The notes beneath the pieces are model-generated. The model did no database searches. It was not told the DNA's origin and worked only from the letters and a program-made list of their open reading frames with translations. From assembly GCF_000407505.1 (NCBI RefSeq), contig NZ_ASWE01000001.1, positions 1,237,324 through 1,301,323 on the forward strand: DNA of 64,000 nucleotides. The letters run 5' to 3'. Position 1 is the stretch's first letter, and every line of letters begins with the position of its first letter. The DNA comes from Enterococcus phoeniculicola ATCC BAA-412 (GTDB lineage: Bacteria; Bacillota; Bacilli; Lactobacillales; Enterococcaceae). The position numbers and the translations under genes are program-made. Positions 55,024 to 63,188 of the stretch are shown piece after piece.

Positions 55024-55211
55024 AGAGTGAAAATAAAAGCCTACTTATCAACGTTTTATGTCGTTGCAACCAAATTACAAGAATTTACTAGTTTTTGCAA
55101 CCAATAAAAAAGAGACAGCTGACCACTCGCTGTCTCACAGTGAATACTAGTACCTGTTTTCCGCCAGGTACGATAAGTATTTTATCAAAATTTAATGAGG
55201 AGGGATAGATA
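55024..55211 (+). other. Hairpin-rich gap before late regulator
   Basis: Contains GAGACAGC/GCTGTCTC (55112-55136) and GTACCTG/CAGGTAC (55150-55171) in tandem, plus CAACG/CGTTG upstream and GTTGCAACCAA / TTTGCAACCAA repeats. The first hairpin lacks a T-run, so it is not a classical terminator; may be a leader structure. Confidence 0.5.
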
Positions 55212-55631
55212 TTGCCAGAATTAACCAAGACAAAACTAGCTGACTTAGAAGAAGATTTCAGAAATTATAAATCTTTTCCCAAAAAAATAATCGAAACATT
55301 AATAGCTGATGACTGGAAACCAGAAGATTTAAACAGTTGGATTAGAGGGTCAACTGGACATACAGAAAAAGCTTTAAACGACATGATAAAAAAAGAGGAC
55401 AATAAAAGTTACACTTACTACTCTAAACTATATTCTGATATTTCAAGAGCGTATGACAACTTAACAGACGAGTTAAAACATATTGTCGATGAATATTTGT
55501 GGGGACCATCTAACTATCTAGGTTGGATTGAGATAGCTCAACAGATACATTGCTCAACAGGTAGCGTATATAGAAAGAGATATAAAATATTAGAAACTTT
55601 AGCGAAAGAGCGTGGAATATTAGCAGAATGA
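55212..55631 (+). CDS. ArpU/RinA-like late transcription regulator
   Basis: A 139-aa protein with a C-terminal sigma-region-4-like HTH (WIEIAQQIHCSTGSVYRKRY, about 102-121). This size and position, last before packaging genes, is typical of ArpU/RinA-family activators of the late operon. TTG start at 55212 with GAGGAGG upstream. Confidence 0.75.
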   Translation: MPELTKTKLADLEEDFRNYKSFPKKIIETLIADDWKPEDLNSWIRGSTGHTEKALNDMIKKEDNKSYTYYSKLYSDISRAYDNLTDELKHIVDEYLWGPSNYLGWIEIAQQIHCSTGSVYRKRYKILETLAKERGILAE

Positions 55632-55977
55632 GAATAAAAGGCGTATTATTCCGCTTGTCAAGAGCATAAAATAGTATTGTCGAAAGGTTTAGTTAACGAG
55701 CAACGAGACACACAATCATGTTAGAGGACGTCGGCTCAGATTGACTAATCAGAGATAATCTAGCTATATAAGCTTAACGACAAACTAAAAATATCAATTA
55801 AATTTCTGTATCTGTAGCTAGATTTAAACAATCGGAGAACAAAGTTTTTGACCTGTTCACACAAAAAATAAAAATCATCGGTTGTTTCATGTGAGATAGC
55901 GGTAGTCAATTGCAAGTAGGTGGACACTATTGTAGTTAACTGCCGCTTAATATTTTATAAATTAGTAGGAGATACGA
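55632..55977 (+). promoter_or_regulatory. Structured non-coding region, probable late control region
   Basis: No ORF of note in 346 bp. Inverted repeats: CTCAGATT/AATCAGAG (55735-55754), AATCTAGCTA/TAGCTAGATT (55757-55766 and 55815-55824), AGCGGTAGT/ACTGCCGCT (about 55899-55947). Directly after the late regulator, so a target of that regulator or a structured RNA. Confidence 0.5.
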
Positions 55978-56208
55978 ATGGATAACGATAGATTTATAGA
56001 AAATTGCAAAGATATTATTGAAGCAAGAGGAATTAAGAGAGAGTCAATTTTCGTTATATGGAGCTGTAAGACATTGCAAAACAATAAAGCAATCTTATCT
56101 TACGCTGAAAAAGGCGCTCCTTTATACGAGTTAACCCATAATGGTGATAAGAAAGAAATATATGTTGATACTTATCAAAAAGAATCAAATGAATGTGTAG
56201 AAGTTTAG
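55978..56208 (+). CDS. DUF6275-like phage protein
   Basis: A 76-aa protein with VIWSCKTLQNNKAIL (about 26-40), LYELTHNGDKKEIYVD..YQK and ECV, the pattern I know from DUF6275 of Firmicutes phages. Function unknown. TAGGAGATAC upstream. Confidence 0.72.
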   Translation: MDNDRFIENCKDIIEARGIKRESIFVIWSCKTLQNNKAILSYAEKGAPLYELTHNGDKKEIYVDTYQKESNECVEV

Positions 56209-56250
56209 TAATTATTAAGTCGCTGTGGCGGAATAGAATTAGCATATAAA

Positions 56251-56280
56251 AAACTCTACTCACTTTTCAGGAGTAGAGTT
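56251..56280. terminator. Bidirectional terminator
   Basis: AACTCTACTC / GAGTAGAGTT hairpin between the DUF6275 gene and the leftward HTH gene, whose stop lies in the loop. Confidence 0.75.
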
Positions 56281-56460
56281 CTGTTCTTGAATAGCTAACT
56301 CAGTTAGCTTTGCACCAATACGAATAGACAAATTTCCAATATCAATTTTACCATTCTTTAAGTTTGATAATTTTGACTGAGTGATACCTGTTTCTTTAGA
56401 AATAAAATACTGAGTTCGGTTTTCTAGCAACCATTTAATATCTTTTGTATTGACAATCAT
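56260..56460 (-). CDS. Small XRE HTH protein in leftward cassette
   Basis: A 66-aa protein with HTH (YFISKETGITQSKLSNLKNG, about 18-37). GGCGGTGAG precedes the ATG, 11 bp after a small membrane-peptide ORF. It faces left inside the rightward late region, so it is part of an independent unit with the two upstream small ORFs, possibly its regulator or antitoxin. Confidence 0.72.
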   Translation of the reverse strand: MIVNTKDIKWLLENRTQYFISKETGITQSKLSNLKNGKIDIGNLSIRIGAKLTELAIQEQNSTPEK

Positions 56461-56471
56461 TTACTCACCGC

Positions 56472-56603
56472 CTATTTAAATAAGAAGTACCACGTTAGAA
56501 ACATTATGATAGGAATAGAAATGAACAACGGAACTGTGACATTGATTTTGACAGATTTCTTTTCAGCAGATTCTACTACCTGAATACATACGATTTTCTT
56601 CAT
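56472..56603 (-). CDS. 43-aa single-span membrane peptide
   Basis: MKKIVCIQVVESAEKKSVKI followed by a hydrophobic segment (about 23-42) ending in Lys. An in-frame ATG at 56633 would give 53 aa. Neither start has a clear ribosome site, so translation is uncertain. Sits between the 32-codon ORF and the HTH gene on the same strand. Confidence 0.4.
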   Translation of the reverse strand: MKKIVCIQVVESAEKKSVKINVTVPLFISIPIIMFLTWYFLFK

Positions 56604-56618
56604 AGTTTTTATTAGATA

Positions 56619-56737
56619 TGATATAATAATCATAGAGGAACAGGGAGCTTAAAGCTCCACTGTCCATTTGATAGAGAACTTTAGGAAATGAAGGTTGATT
56701 TCGAAGGCAACTTCAATTTTCTTAGTTCTCTTTTTTC
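56619..56737 (+). ncRNA. Predicted antisense RNA over the 32-codon ORF
   Basis: Extended -10 TGATATAAT (56619-56627) on the + strand, no strong -35. A transcript from about 56634 would fold into GGAGCTT/AAGCTCC (56644-56658) and a long terminator: AGAGAACT (56673) pairs with AGTTCTCT (56724), with inner GGAAATGAAG..TTG / CAACTTCAATTTTC, then six T to 56736. It is fully antisense to the leftward ORF at 56649-56747. Confidence 0.5.
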
Positions 56738-56747
56738 TATGCTTCAT
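56649..56747 (-). CDS. 32-aa peptide, candidate type I toxin
   Basis: Basic N terminus (MKHRKKRTKK) followed by an amphipathic/hydrophobic stretch (IEVAFEINLHFLKFSIKWTV). A strong promoter and AAAGGAG 6 bp before the ATG make expression likely. The coding region coincides with a long hairpin and is overlapped by a predicted antisense RNA ending in a terminator. No known toxin family is recognised; it is not an obvious Fst, TxpA or BsrG homologue. Confidence 0.5.
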   Translation of the reverse strand: MKHRKKRTKKIEVAFEINLHFLKFSIKWTVEL

Positions 56748-56793
56748 ATCTCGCTCCTTTCGTTGTATTTGTAAGTAACTACCTTACATTTAT

Positions 56794-56822
56794 ATTATAT
56801 CTAATATTAGATATATAGTCAA
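56794..56822 (-). promoter_or_regulatory. Strong consensus promoter of the leftward cassette
   Basis: On the minus strand: TTGACT (56822-56817), exactly 17 bp, TATAAT (56799-56794). Transcription would start near 56787 and run left into the 32-codon ORF. The spacer contains TCTAATATTAGA, a 12-bp perfect palindrome that may be an operator. Confidence 0.78.
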
Positions 56823-56894
56823 TAGTTTTTACTGAAAAGTTCAATTAATTTGGGCTTTTTTTTATTTTATTTCAAAGGAAAGAAGGCAGTTTGA

Positions 56895-57233
56895 ATGAAT
56901 AAAGATGATGATAACTTAATAGAAAAAGAAGCAAGTATTATTAAACAAATGCAAGAGCTTAAAGAGATTCAAGATAATAAAAGTATGGAAGAAGTAGCTG
57001 AGTTATTTTGGAATATGATTACTATCTACGGTTTGAAAATGGATGAGTTAGCATCTCTTAACTTCTACATTATGAAACGTTCACTAGAAACACCAGCGAA
57101 TAAAGTTTTTCTCAAGGAGAGAATGAACCTTGATGTTGAAAAGCTAGGTGTTGACGGCATACTACAAGTTCAGAGAGCGCTGACTGTGACATACATGGAG
57201 CGACTAGCGAATGATTCCAAACGTAAAGACTAG
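56895..57233 (+). CDS. Phage protein before HNH nuclease, unknown
   Basis: A 112-aa acidic helical protein (KQMQELKEIQDNKSMEEVAE region likely coiled). GAAGG is 8 bp upstream of the ATG. Overlaps the HNH gene by 23 bp. First gene of the packaging module; function unknown. Confidence 0.65.
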   Translation: MNKDDDNLIEKEASIIKQMQELKEIQDNKSMEEVAELFWNMITIYGLKMDELASLNFYIMKRSLETPANKVFLKERMNLDVEKLGVDGILQVQRALTVTYMERLANDSKRKD

Positions 57234-57525
57234 AACAGATAGAGCTAGGTTCTATGGTTCTACTGTATGGCGTAATCTACGTAAGAGTATCTTAGAGCGT
57301 GACAACTATGAATGTCAGTGGTGCAAAGCTGAGGGGAAGCTAACAACTCAGTATGATTCCGTGCTAGAGGTTGACCACATCAAGGAACTGGAACAATATC
57401 CAGAGTTAGCATATGAACCCAGCAACCTCAGAACGTTATGTAAAGATTGTCATAACAAGAGACACGATCGAATGAACTATAGAGGCAATGAACGCAAAAG
57501 AAAGTGGGATGATGAGTGGTGGTAG
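57211..57525 (+). CDS. HNH endonuclease
   Basis: A 104-aa protein with ARFYGSTVWRNLRKSILERD, zinc cysteines CQWC and CKDCHNKRH, and the HNH core VDHIKEL. HNH proteins of this size next to terminase genes are needed for cos cleavage in HK97-like phages (e.g. HK97 gp74). Confidence 0.92.
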   Translation: MIPNVKTRTDRARFYGSTVWRNLRKSILERDNYECQWCKAEGKLTTQYDSVLEVDHIKELEQYPELAYEPSNLRTLCKDCHNKRHDRMNYRGNERKRKWDDEWW

Positions 57526-57740
57526 AACGTAGTGATATTAAATACGATTTAAACAATGAAGTACCAAGACTTTGGATTAAGCTTGAAGAAGCAGGCGTGG
57601 TATCAATGACGAAACATTATGTTACTAACGGCGATACGCCAGGAACTAATGTAATTATTTTTATATACATTACTAAAGATAGTTCAGCGCAGAGAGTGTT
57701 GTCTATCGATCTACTAACAGATGTAGTGCTTAACCAATGA
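57516..57740 (+). CDS. Phage protein, unknown (74 aa)
   Basis: Beta-rich protein starting at GTG 57516 or 57519, overlapping the HNH stop by 10 bp. No clear ribosome site separate from the HNH gene; probably coupled. Unknown function. Confidence 0.5.
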   Translation: MVVERSDIKYDLNNEVPRLWIKLEEAGVVSMTKHYVTNGDTPGTNVIIFIYITKDSSAQRVLSIDLLTDVVLNQ

Positions 57741-57759
57741 TTAATAATAATATTCAAAG

Positions 57760-57905
57760 AATGAACAAAAAATAAGCTGATTGTGGGGACTGATATCCCC
57801 CCCATCGAATTATTTTGGGTCAAAGTGGGATCTCAGGGAACCGGTGGAAGGGGTCAACTAGAAAGAAAAACACTCTTTTCACACGTGACCCCCCTCCCCT
57901 TAAAA
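57760..57905. other. Candidate cos region
   Basis: A short GC-skewed stretch, unlike the A/T-rich surroundings, between HNH and terminase small subunit: runs GATATCCCCCCC, GGGAACCGGTGGAAGGGGTCA and TGACCCCCCTCCCC; AGGGGTCA/TGACCCC form an inverted repeat. cos sites of HNH-encoding phages lie here. Cleavage position not determinable. Confidence 0.45.
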
Positions 57906-57929
57906 TAGTTTATGAAAGTAGGTGAGCGA

Positions 57930-58283
57930 ATGAGTACGCTAGAAGAGCGAGACAAGCTTGTAAAAAAAGAAAAAAATAGATTAAAAAAACTGTTCAAAGA
58001 TATTCCAAATAATAAATTAAAAGCAGTAGATGGATTAATTATTCAAGCCGCAAGACTTAAAATCCTATTAGATGAAATGTGGATAGATATCTCTGAAAAC
58101 GGAGATGTTGAAATGTTCTGTCAATCCGATAAACAAGATCCATACGAGCGAGAGCGCCCGATGGCGAAGCTTTTTAACTCACGAGACATGAGCTATCAAA
58201 GAATTATGAAACAATTGACAGATTTAATTCCTCTTGAAAAGGAAGGGGTAATGAATATTGATGATAGCAGTGATTTATTATGA
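57930..58283 (+). CDS. Terminase small subunit
   Basis: A 117-aa basic/helical protein (RDKLVKKEKNRLKKLFKDIP; LKAVDGLIIQAARLKILLDE) fitting P27-type TerS by size and position. AGGTGAG supports ATG 57930. Overlaps terL by 4 bp. Recognises phage DNA for packaging. Confidence 0.75.
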   Translation: MSTLEERDKLVKKEKNRLKKLFKDIPNNKLKAVDGLIIQAARLKILLDEMWIDISENGDVEMFCQSDKQDPYERERPMAKLFNSRDMSYQRIMKQLTDLIPLEKEGVMNIDDSSDLL

Positions 58284-59917
58284 TTGAAGCAAAATATTTT
58301 GAAGAGTATAAGCAGCTAGTATTAAGTGGCGCTCATGTTGCTTGTCATAAACAATTGCTCCTTATCAAATACCTAGAGCAAAAGATTCTTAGTCGTGATG
58401 ATCTATACATTAATTATGATATGCTAGAAAAATATATTAGATTCTCGGAAAAAAACTTTTTTCCACTCGCTGTATATCAAAAATTTATTGCGACTTTCAT
58501 TTTTATGTACTGGAAGAAGAACGACAGGGTAGTGTTCCGTGAGTTCTTAATAACGATTGCTCGAGGAGCAGGTAAAAATGGTTTTCTATCAACGCTAGGT
58601 GCTTTTTTTATATCACCATTACATGGGATCAAAGGGTACAACTCAACAATAACTGCTAATTCAGAAGAACAAGCGAAAATGTCATTCGAAGAAGTTTATA
58701 ATGTAATTCAAAGTAAAAAATTAACAAAACAATTTGATGCAAAGAAAACCGTTATCACTGGTAAGGCAATGAATTCCGTTTTTAAATTTAGAACAAATAA
58801 TCCAAAAACAATGGACAGCGCACGAGATGCCTGTCTTTTTTTTGATGAAGTTCATGGATTTATAAATAATGGCCCAGTTAAAGTTCAAAGGTCGGGTTTA
58901 GGAAAAGTAGAAAATGCTAGAACCTTTTATTTTGGCACAAATGGCTATGTTCGCGAAGGATTCTATGATAAACAACTTGAACGGTCTATGAAGATACTCA
59001 CTGGTAAAACGGATAGAATAGGATATTTTCCATTTATATGTACATTAGATTCTATAGATGAAATGGATGATATGTCTATGTGGGCTAAGGCCAATCCAAT
59101 GTTTAATGAAAAAACAAAATATGCAGAACAAATTTTTGAAGAAGTAAAAGAAGATTACCTAGATTTAGAAGAAGAACCAAGTGGTAGACAAGAATTTGTC
59201 ATCAAGCGCATGAATTTCACCGAAGGAAATGATGAGAGAGATGTTACTTCACAAGAAAAGCTTATGGCTACAAATAAAGCAATTCCTGATTTGGTGGGTC
59301 GCTCTTGTATTGCCGGGTTTGACTATGCAAGCATTCGAGATTTTGTCAGTGTCGGTTTGTTATTCAAAGTAGAAGGAAAATTCATTTGGATTCAAAAGAG
59401 TTTTGCTAGGAAGAAATTTTTAGATGTTTTCAAATTAAAGGCTCCCATTGAAGAATGGGAAAAACTAGGATTAATAAAGATTGTGGATGAACCATCTATT
59501 GAGCCCCAACATATAATTGACTGGTTAAATGAGCAAAGAAATTACTACTCAATTGATTTAGTTGTAGCTGATGGTTTTCGAATGGATTTACTCAAGCCGT
59601 TGTTAGAAAAAGAAGGGTTTGAGTATGAATTTTTAAGAAATCCAAAAGGAGTACAAGCAAAGGTTGCACCAATTATAGAAGATGGCTTCGCAAACGAACG
59701 GTTTATTTTTGGTGATAGTCCAATTATGCGTTGGTACACTCATAACACTTTCGTAAAAGAGGGGAATGACGGAAATAGAGCATTCTTAAAAAAAGAACCT
59801 GTCAGAAGAAAAACTGATGGATTCCACGCTTTTCTTGCAGCTTTATATAAGCGTGAAGAAATTTCTGATGTGAACTATGACGAAGCATTTGATTTGTTGG
59901 ACGAACTTGATTTTTAG
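58280..59917 (+). CDS. Terminase large subunit
   Basis: A 545-aa packaging motor: ATPase with Walker A ARGAGKNG (94-101), Walker B CLFFDEVHGF, and a C-terminal RNase H-like nuclease with acidic residues in GFDYASIRD and VVADGF. Terminase_1 (HK97/YmfN) type. It translocates and cuts phage DNA. Confidence 0.95.
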   Translation: MIEAKYFEEYKQLVLSGAHVACHKQLLLIKYLEQKILSRDDLYINYDMLEKYIRFSEKNFFPLAVYQKFIATFIFMYWKKNDRVVFREFLITIARGAGKNGFLSTLGAFFISPLHGIKGYNSTITANSEEQAKMSFEEVYNVIQSKKLTKQFDAKKTVITGKAMNSVFKFRTNNPKTMDSARDACLFFDEVHGFINNGPVKVQRSGLGKVENARTFYFGTNGYVREGFYDKQLERSMKILTGKTDRIGYFPFICTLDSIDEMDDMSMWAKANPMFNEKTKYAEQIFEEVKEDYLDLEEEPSGRQEFVIKRMNFTEGNDERDVTSQEKLMATNKAIPDLVGRSCIAGFDYASIRDFVSVGLLFKVEGKFIWIQKSFARKKFLDVFKLKAPIEEWEKLGLIKIVDEPSIEPQHIIDWLNEQRNYYSIDLVVADGFRMDLLKPLLEKEGFEYEFLRNPKGVQAKVAPIIEDGFANERFIFGDSPIMRWYTHNTFVKEGNDGNRAFLKKEPVRRKTDGFHAFLAALYKREEISDVNYDEAFDLLDELDF

Positions 59918-59932
59918 AAAGGATGACTACTT

Positions 59933-60100
59933 ATGTATAAACCCCACTACTTAAATATGACCAGAACAAGCACTTTAGTTTATGGAGGAAATAAACCGTA
60001 CTTGGTAAAGACAATCATTGAAAATACTGGTCGAAAACGGGAAAAGCTTGATGAGATACCAAATAAATCAGGCAGACGTATGTTAAAAAATACAAGATAG
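59933..60100 (+). CDS. 55-aa basic phage protein
   Basis: MYKPHYLNMTRTSTLVYGGN and onwards; basic C terminus (GRRMLKNTR). AAAGGATG upstream. A small gene between terL and portal is common in this phage group; function unknown. Confidence 0.6.
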   Translation: MYKPHYLNMTRTSTLVYGGNKPYLVKTIIENTGRKREKLDEIPNKSGRRMLKNTR

Positions 60101-60131
60101 TTTGTAAATAAATTTGAAGGGTGGTGAAAGC

Positions 60132-61277
60132 TTGAGTTTATTAGATATTTTTAGAGGGAACAATGAAACTGATTGGATGTTAGATATTGAATTTGCAGAG
60201 AGCGTTGCTAATAGAGCCTATTTAAAATCAATCGCAAAAGATACAGTACTAAACTTTGTTGCTAGGACAATGTCCACCTTAGAAGTTACATTTAAAAATA
60301 AGGAGAATGTGGATGACTGGGACTATATATTGAATGTTCGTCCAAACTCAGACATGTCCGCAGCTACATTTTGGGAAAAGTTTTTTTATCGACTACTTGA
60401 TGACAATGAGGTCTTAGTGGTTGTCACAGATGATAATCAGCTTTTAATAGCTGATGATTATTATAGGCAAGAATACGCTGTATACGAAGATACCTTTTCA
60501 ATGGTAACCGTCAAAAATTATACATTTAAGAAGACGTTTAAAATGTCAGAAGTTATCTATCTTGAATATAATAATGACAAACTTGAAGTATTTATGAAGG
60601 GCTTGTTTGATGATTACGCTGAACTATTTGGCCGAATATTAGAAGTCGCTATGCGAAATAATCAAATTAGAGGGACTGTTGGTGTTGATAGTTCTGGAAC
60701 TGTCAATAATCAAAAAAGCGAAAGTGGAGAGACTCGAACGGAACGGCTACAAAAGTTTATCGATAAGATATTTACATCGTTTAGTACAAAGTCAGTCGCA
60801 ATTGTTCCAAAACTAAAAGGTTTTGAATATGAAGAGTATACCAATAAGCAAGGAGTTTCTAATCAGTCCCTTGACGAATTAAATAAGATGATTTCATCTT
60901 TGATTGATGTAGTAGCAAATGCCATAGGAGTTCCTACGGCACTTATTTATGGTGAAAAATCCGAGTTGGATTCTAATCTGAAGGCAATGAAAAAAACTTG
61001 TACCTCTTCATTAGTCAAAAAGCTTCAAGATGAGCTAGTTGCAAAAATACTAACTCGTCAAGAATATAGGGATGGCGAACGTATCAAAGTGATCAAAGTT
61101 TTACCAGTGAGCATTGTCGAAAACGCAACACAAATTGATAAAATTGTTTCTGCTGGTGCGTTCTACATTGACGAGGTTCGAGAAGAAAATGAATATGAAC
61201 CTTTGCCAAATAAAGAAGGTCAAAAGATTATAATGACGAAAAACTATGAAGAACAGCTGGAAGGAGGTGAAAAATAA
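60132..61277 (+). CDS. HK97-type portal protein
   Basis: A 381-aa portal: starts MSLLDIFRG, with the family segments NFVARTMSTLEV, ANAIGVPTALIYGEKSELDS (about 268-287) and a C-terminal acidic tail. Forms the dodecameric ring through which DNA enters. TTG 60132 is preceded by AAGGGTGGTG; TTG 60114 is weaker. Confidence 0.93.
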   Translation: MSLLDIFRGNNETDWMLDIEFAESVANRAYLKSIAKDTVLNFVARTMSTLEVTFKNKENVDDWDYILNVRPNSDMSAATFWEKFFYRLLDDNEVLVVVTDDNQLLIADDYYRQEYAVYEDTFSMVTVKNYTFKKTFKMSEVIYLEYNNDKLEVFMKGLFDDYAELFGRILEVAMRNNQIRGTVGVDSSGTVNNQKSESGETRTERLQKFIDKIFTSFSTKSVAIVPKLKGFEYEEYTNKQGVSNQSLDELNKMISSLIDVVANAIGVPTALIYGEKSELDSNLKAMKKTCTSSLVKKLQDELVAKILTRQEYRDGERIKVIKVLPVSIVENATQIDKIVSAGAFYIDEVREENEYEPLPNKEGQKIIMTKNYEEQLEGGEK

Positions 61278-61279
61278 TT

Positions 61280-62026
61280 ATGACGGTAAAAATTAAAATT
61301 AATGGACCTATCGTATCAAATGATGATAAGTGGTTCTATGACTGGTTAGAAATGGATGCGACTAGCCCTAATGATGTGTTAAATCAACTACCTGAAACAA
61401 ATGAAAATGTTGAAATAACTATAAATTCAGGTGGCGGATTGGTTGATCAAGGCAATGAAATATATACTGCTTTGCGAGCTTATCAAGGAAATGTGACCGT
61501 TAATGTGATTTGGGCCGGTTCAGCCGCGTCAATTATCGCTATGGGAGCGAATAAAGTTGCAATCAGTCCTGTTGGTCAAATGATGATTCACAACGTTTCT
61601 GGTGGTGGAGTAGGCGATTATCATGACATGGATAAACTGAGTGAGATATTACTAAAGGCCAATCAGTCTCTTGCAAATGCTTATGTTGCTAAAACTGGCA
61701 AACCAAAAGATGAAGTATTAAAGCTAATGGACGAAGAAACTTGGTTAACAGCTGAAGAAGCTCTGGAGAAAGGGTTTGTAGATGAAATTATGTTTGAAAA
61801 TAACCATAAACCCGTACTAGTTGCTGATGCTGGTAGTGGGATTATTCCACAAAAAATAATCAATGAAATGAAGCGATTAAAGAAACAGCCATCAACTATG
61901 CAAGTGAATTTCAGTGAATCACAAGTGAAACAGATTGCTCAAGAAGTAAAAAAACAATTAAATGATGAAACTATAAAAATTGAGGAACCCGTGAATGTCT
62001 CGCCATTCGCTAAGTTCCTTTTTTAA
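61280..62026 (+). CDS. ClpP-like prohead protease
   Basis: A 248-aa serine protease of ClpP fold: NSGGGLVDQGNEIY, catalytic S81 in WAGSAAS, H104 in MMIHNVSG, and a following Asp. The C-terminal 60 residues (KRLKKQPSTMQVNFSESQVK region) look like a scaffold-type helix. It trims scaffold/capsid during head maturation. Confidence 0.93.
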   Translation: MTVKIKINGPIVSNDDKWFYDWLEMDATSPNDVLNQLPETNENVEITINSGGGLVDQGNEIYTALRAYQGNVTVNVIWAGSAASIIAMGANKVAISPVGQMMIHNVSGGGVGDYHDMDKLSEILLKANQSLANAYVAKTGKPKDEVLKLMDEETWLTAEEALEKGFVDEIMFENNHKPVLVADAGSGIIPQKIINEMKRLKKQPSTMQVNFSESQVKQIAQEVKKQLNDETIKIEEPVNVSPFAKFLF

Positions 62027-62051
62027 TACAAAAAACTGAGGAGGTCATGAA

Positions 62052-63188
62052 ATGACTATTAAACTATCAAAAGATTTTGAAAATGCAAAATCCGCATGGA
62101 TTGAAGCAGTACAAAATAATGAATCAACTGAAAAAGTAGGGGAGCTATACGGCTACATGCTTGATCAAATGATTGCCGAAGCTAAAAAAGCGGGGGAAAC
62201 TGCAGCTGAATCGTATGCAGCTGGAACTAGTTTGGATGCAAAATTAAATGCTGAACAACGTAAATTTTTCAATGAAATCAATAAGGAAGTTGGCTACAAA
62301 GAAGAAACGCTGTTACCTCAAGAAACAATTGACAATATCTTTGAAGATGTAGTTACAGAACATCCATTACTTTCAGCAATTGGATTGAAAAATGCTGGTC
62401 TACGTCTCAAATTCTTAAAATCAGAAACAAGTGGAGTTGCGGTTTGGGGTAAAGTATTTGATGAAATCAAAGGTCAACTAGATGCATCGTTCAGTGATGA
62501 AGAAGCCATTCAAAACAAATTAACAGCTTTCGTTGTTGTTCCCAAAGATTTAACAAATTTTGGTCCTGCATGGATAGAATCATTTGTTCGCTTGCAGATT
62601 CAAGAAGCTTTTGCCGTTGCAATGGAGTTAGCTTTCTTATCCGGAACAGGGAAAGACCAACCTGTTGGGTTAAATCGGCAAGTTCAAAAGGATGTGGCAA
62701 TTACTGGAGGGGTCTATCCAGAGAAAGCAACAAGTGGTAAATTAACTTTTGCTGATTCTAAGGCTACAATCAAAGAACTTACAGAAATGTATAAATATCA
62801 TTCTACGAAAGAAAATGGAAAATCATTTGCGGTAGGTGGAAAAGTGGCATTAGTTGTGAACCCGACTGATGCATGGGGAGTTAAAGCACAATATACATTT
62901 TTAAATGCAAATGGTGTATACGTTACTGCCTTGCCATACAACCTAAGCATTATTGAATCTGTTGCTCAAGTTGCAAAAAAAGCTGTGTCATTTGTTGGAG
63001 AACGTTACGATGCATATACTGCTGGTGGTGTATCGGTTAAAAAGTTTGATCAAACACTTGCTTTAGAAGATTTAGATCTTTGTACCGCCAAAACCTTTGT
63101 TTACGGAAAAGCAAAAGATGATAAAGTAGCTGCTGTTTGGGATTTGGCAATCCCAACTGACAATGCTGAAGGTGGTTCGGGGGAGTAA
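62052..63188 (+). CDS. Major capsid protein, HK97 fold
   Basis: A 378-aa protein: N-terminal helical delta-like region (about 1-70), HK97 fold from about 80, with LSAIGLKNAGLRL, LEEPSF-type segments replaced by FGPAWIESFVRLQIQEAFAV and AFLSGTGKDQPVGL. GGAGG upstream. The end is unusual: GGSGE then TAA directly after a run of five G, and the -1 frame continues into a HeH domain. Confidence 0.93.
   Translation: MTIKLSKDFENAKSAWIEAVQNNESTEKVGELYGYMLDQMIAEAKKAGETAAESYAAGTSLDAKLNAEQRKFFNEINKEVGYKEETLLPQETIDNIFEDVVTEHPLLSAIGLKNAGLRLKFLKSETSGVAVWGKVFDEIKGQLDASFSDEEAIQNKLTAFVVVPKDLTNFGPAWIESFVRLQIQEAFAVAMELAFLSGTGKDQPVGLNRQVQKDVAITGGVYPEKATSGKLTFADSKATIKELTEMYKYHSTKENGKSFAVGGKVALVVNPTDAWGVKAQYTFLNANGVYVTALPYNLSIIESVAQVAKKAVSFVGERYDAYTAGGVSVKKFDQTLALEDLDLCTAKTFVYGKAKDDKVAAVWDLAIPTDNAEGGSGE

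Noticed and set aside
55895..55950. tRNA-like stem in the late control region
   Set aside because: AGCGGTAGT/ACTGCCGCT pairs, but there is no T-loop GTTCnAnnC, no anticodon arm and no 3' acceptor geometry.
56684..56778. Rightward 28-codon ORF (MKVDFEGNFN...) in the type I-like cassette
   Set aside because: It would read through the predicted + strand terminator and its Shine-Dalgarno is only 2-3 bp from the ATG; the minus-strand ORF has far better signals.
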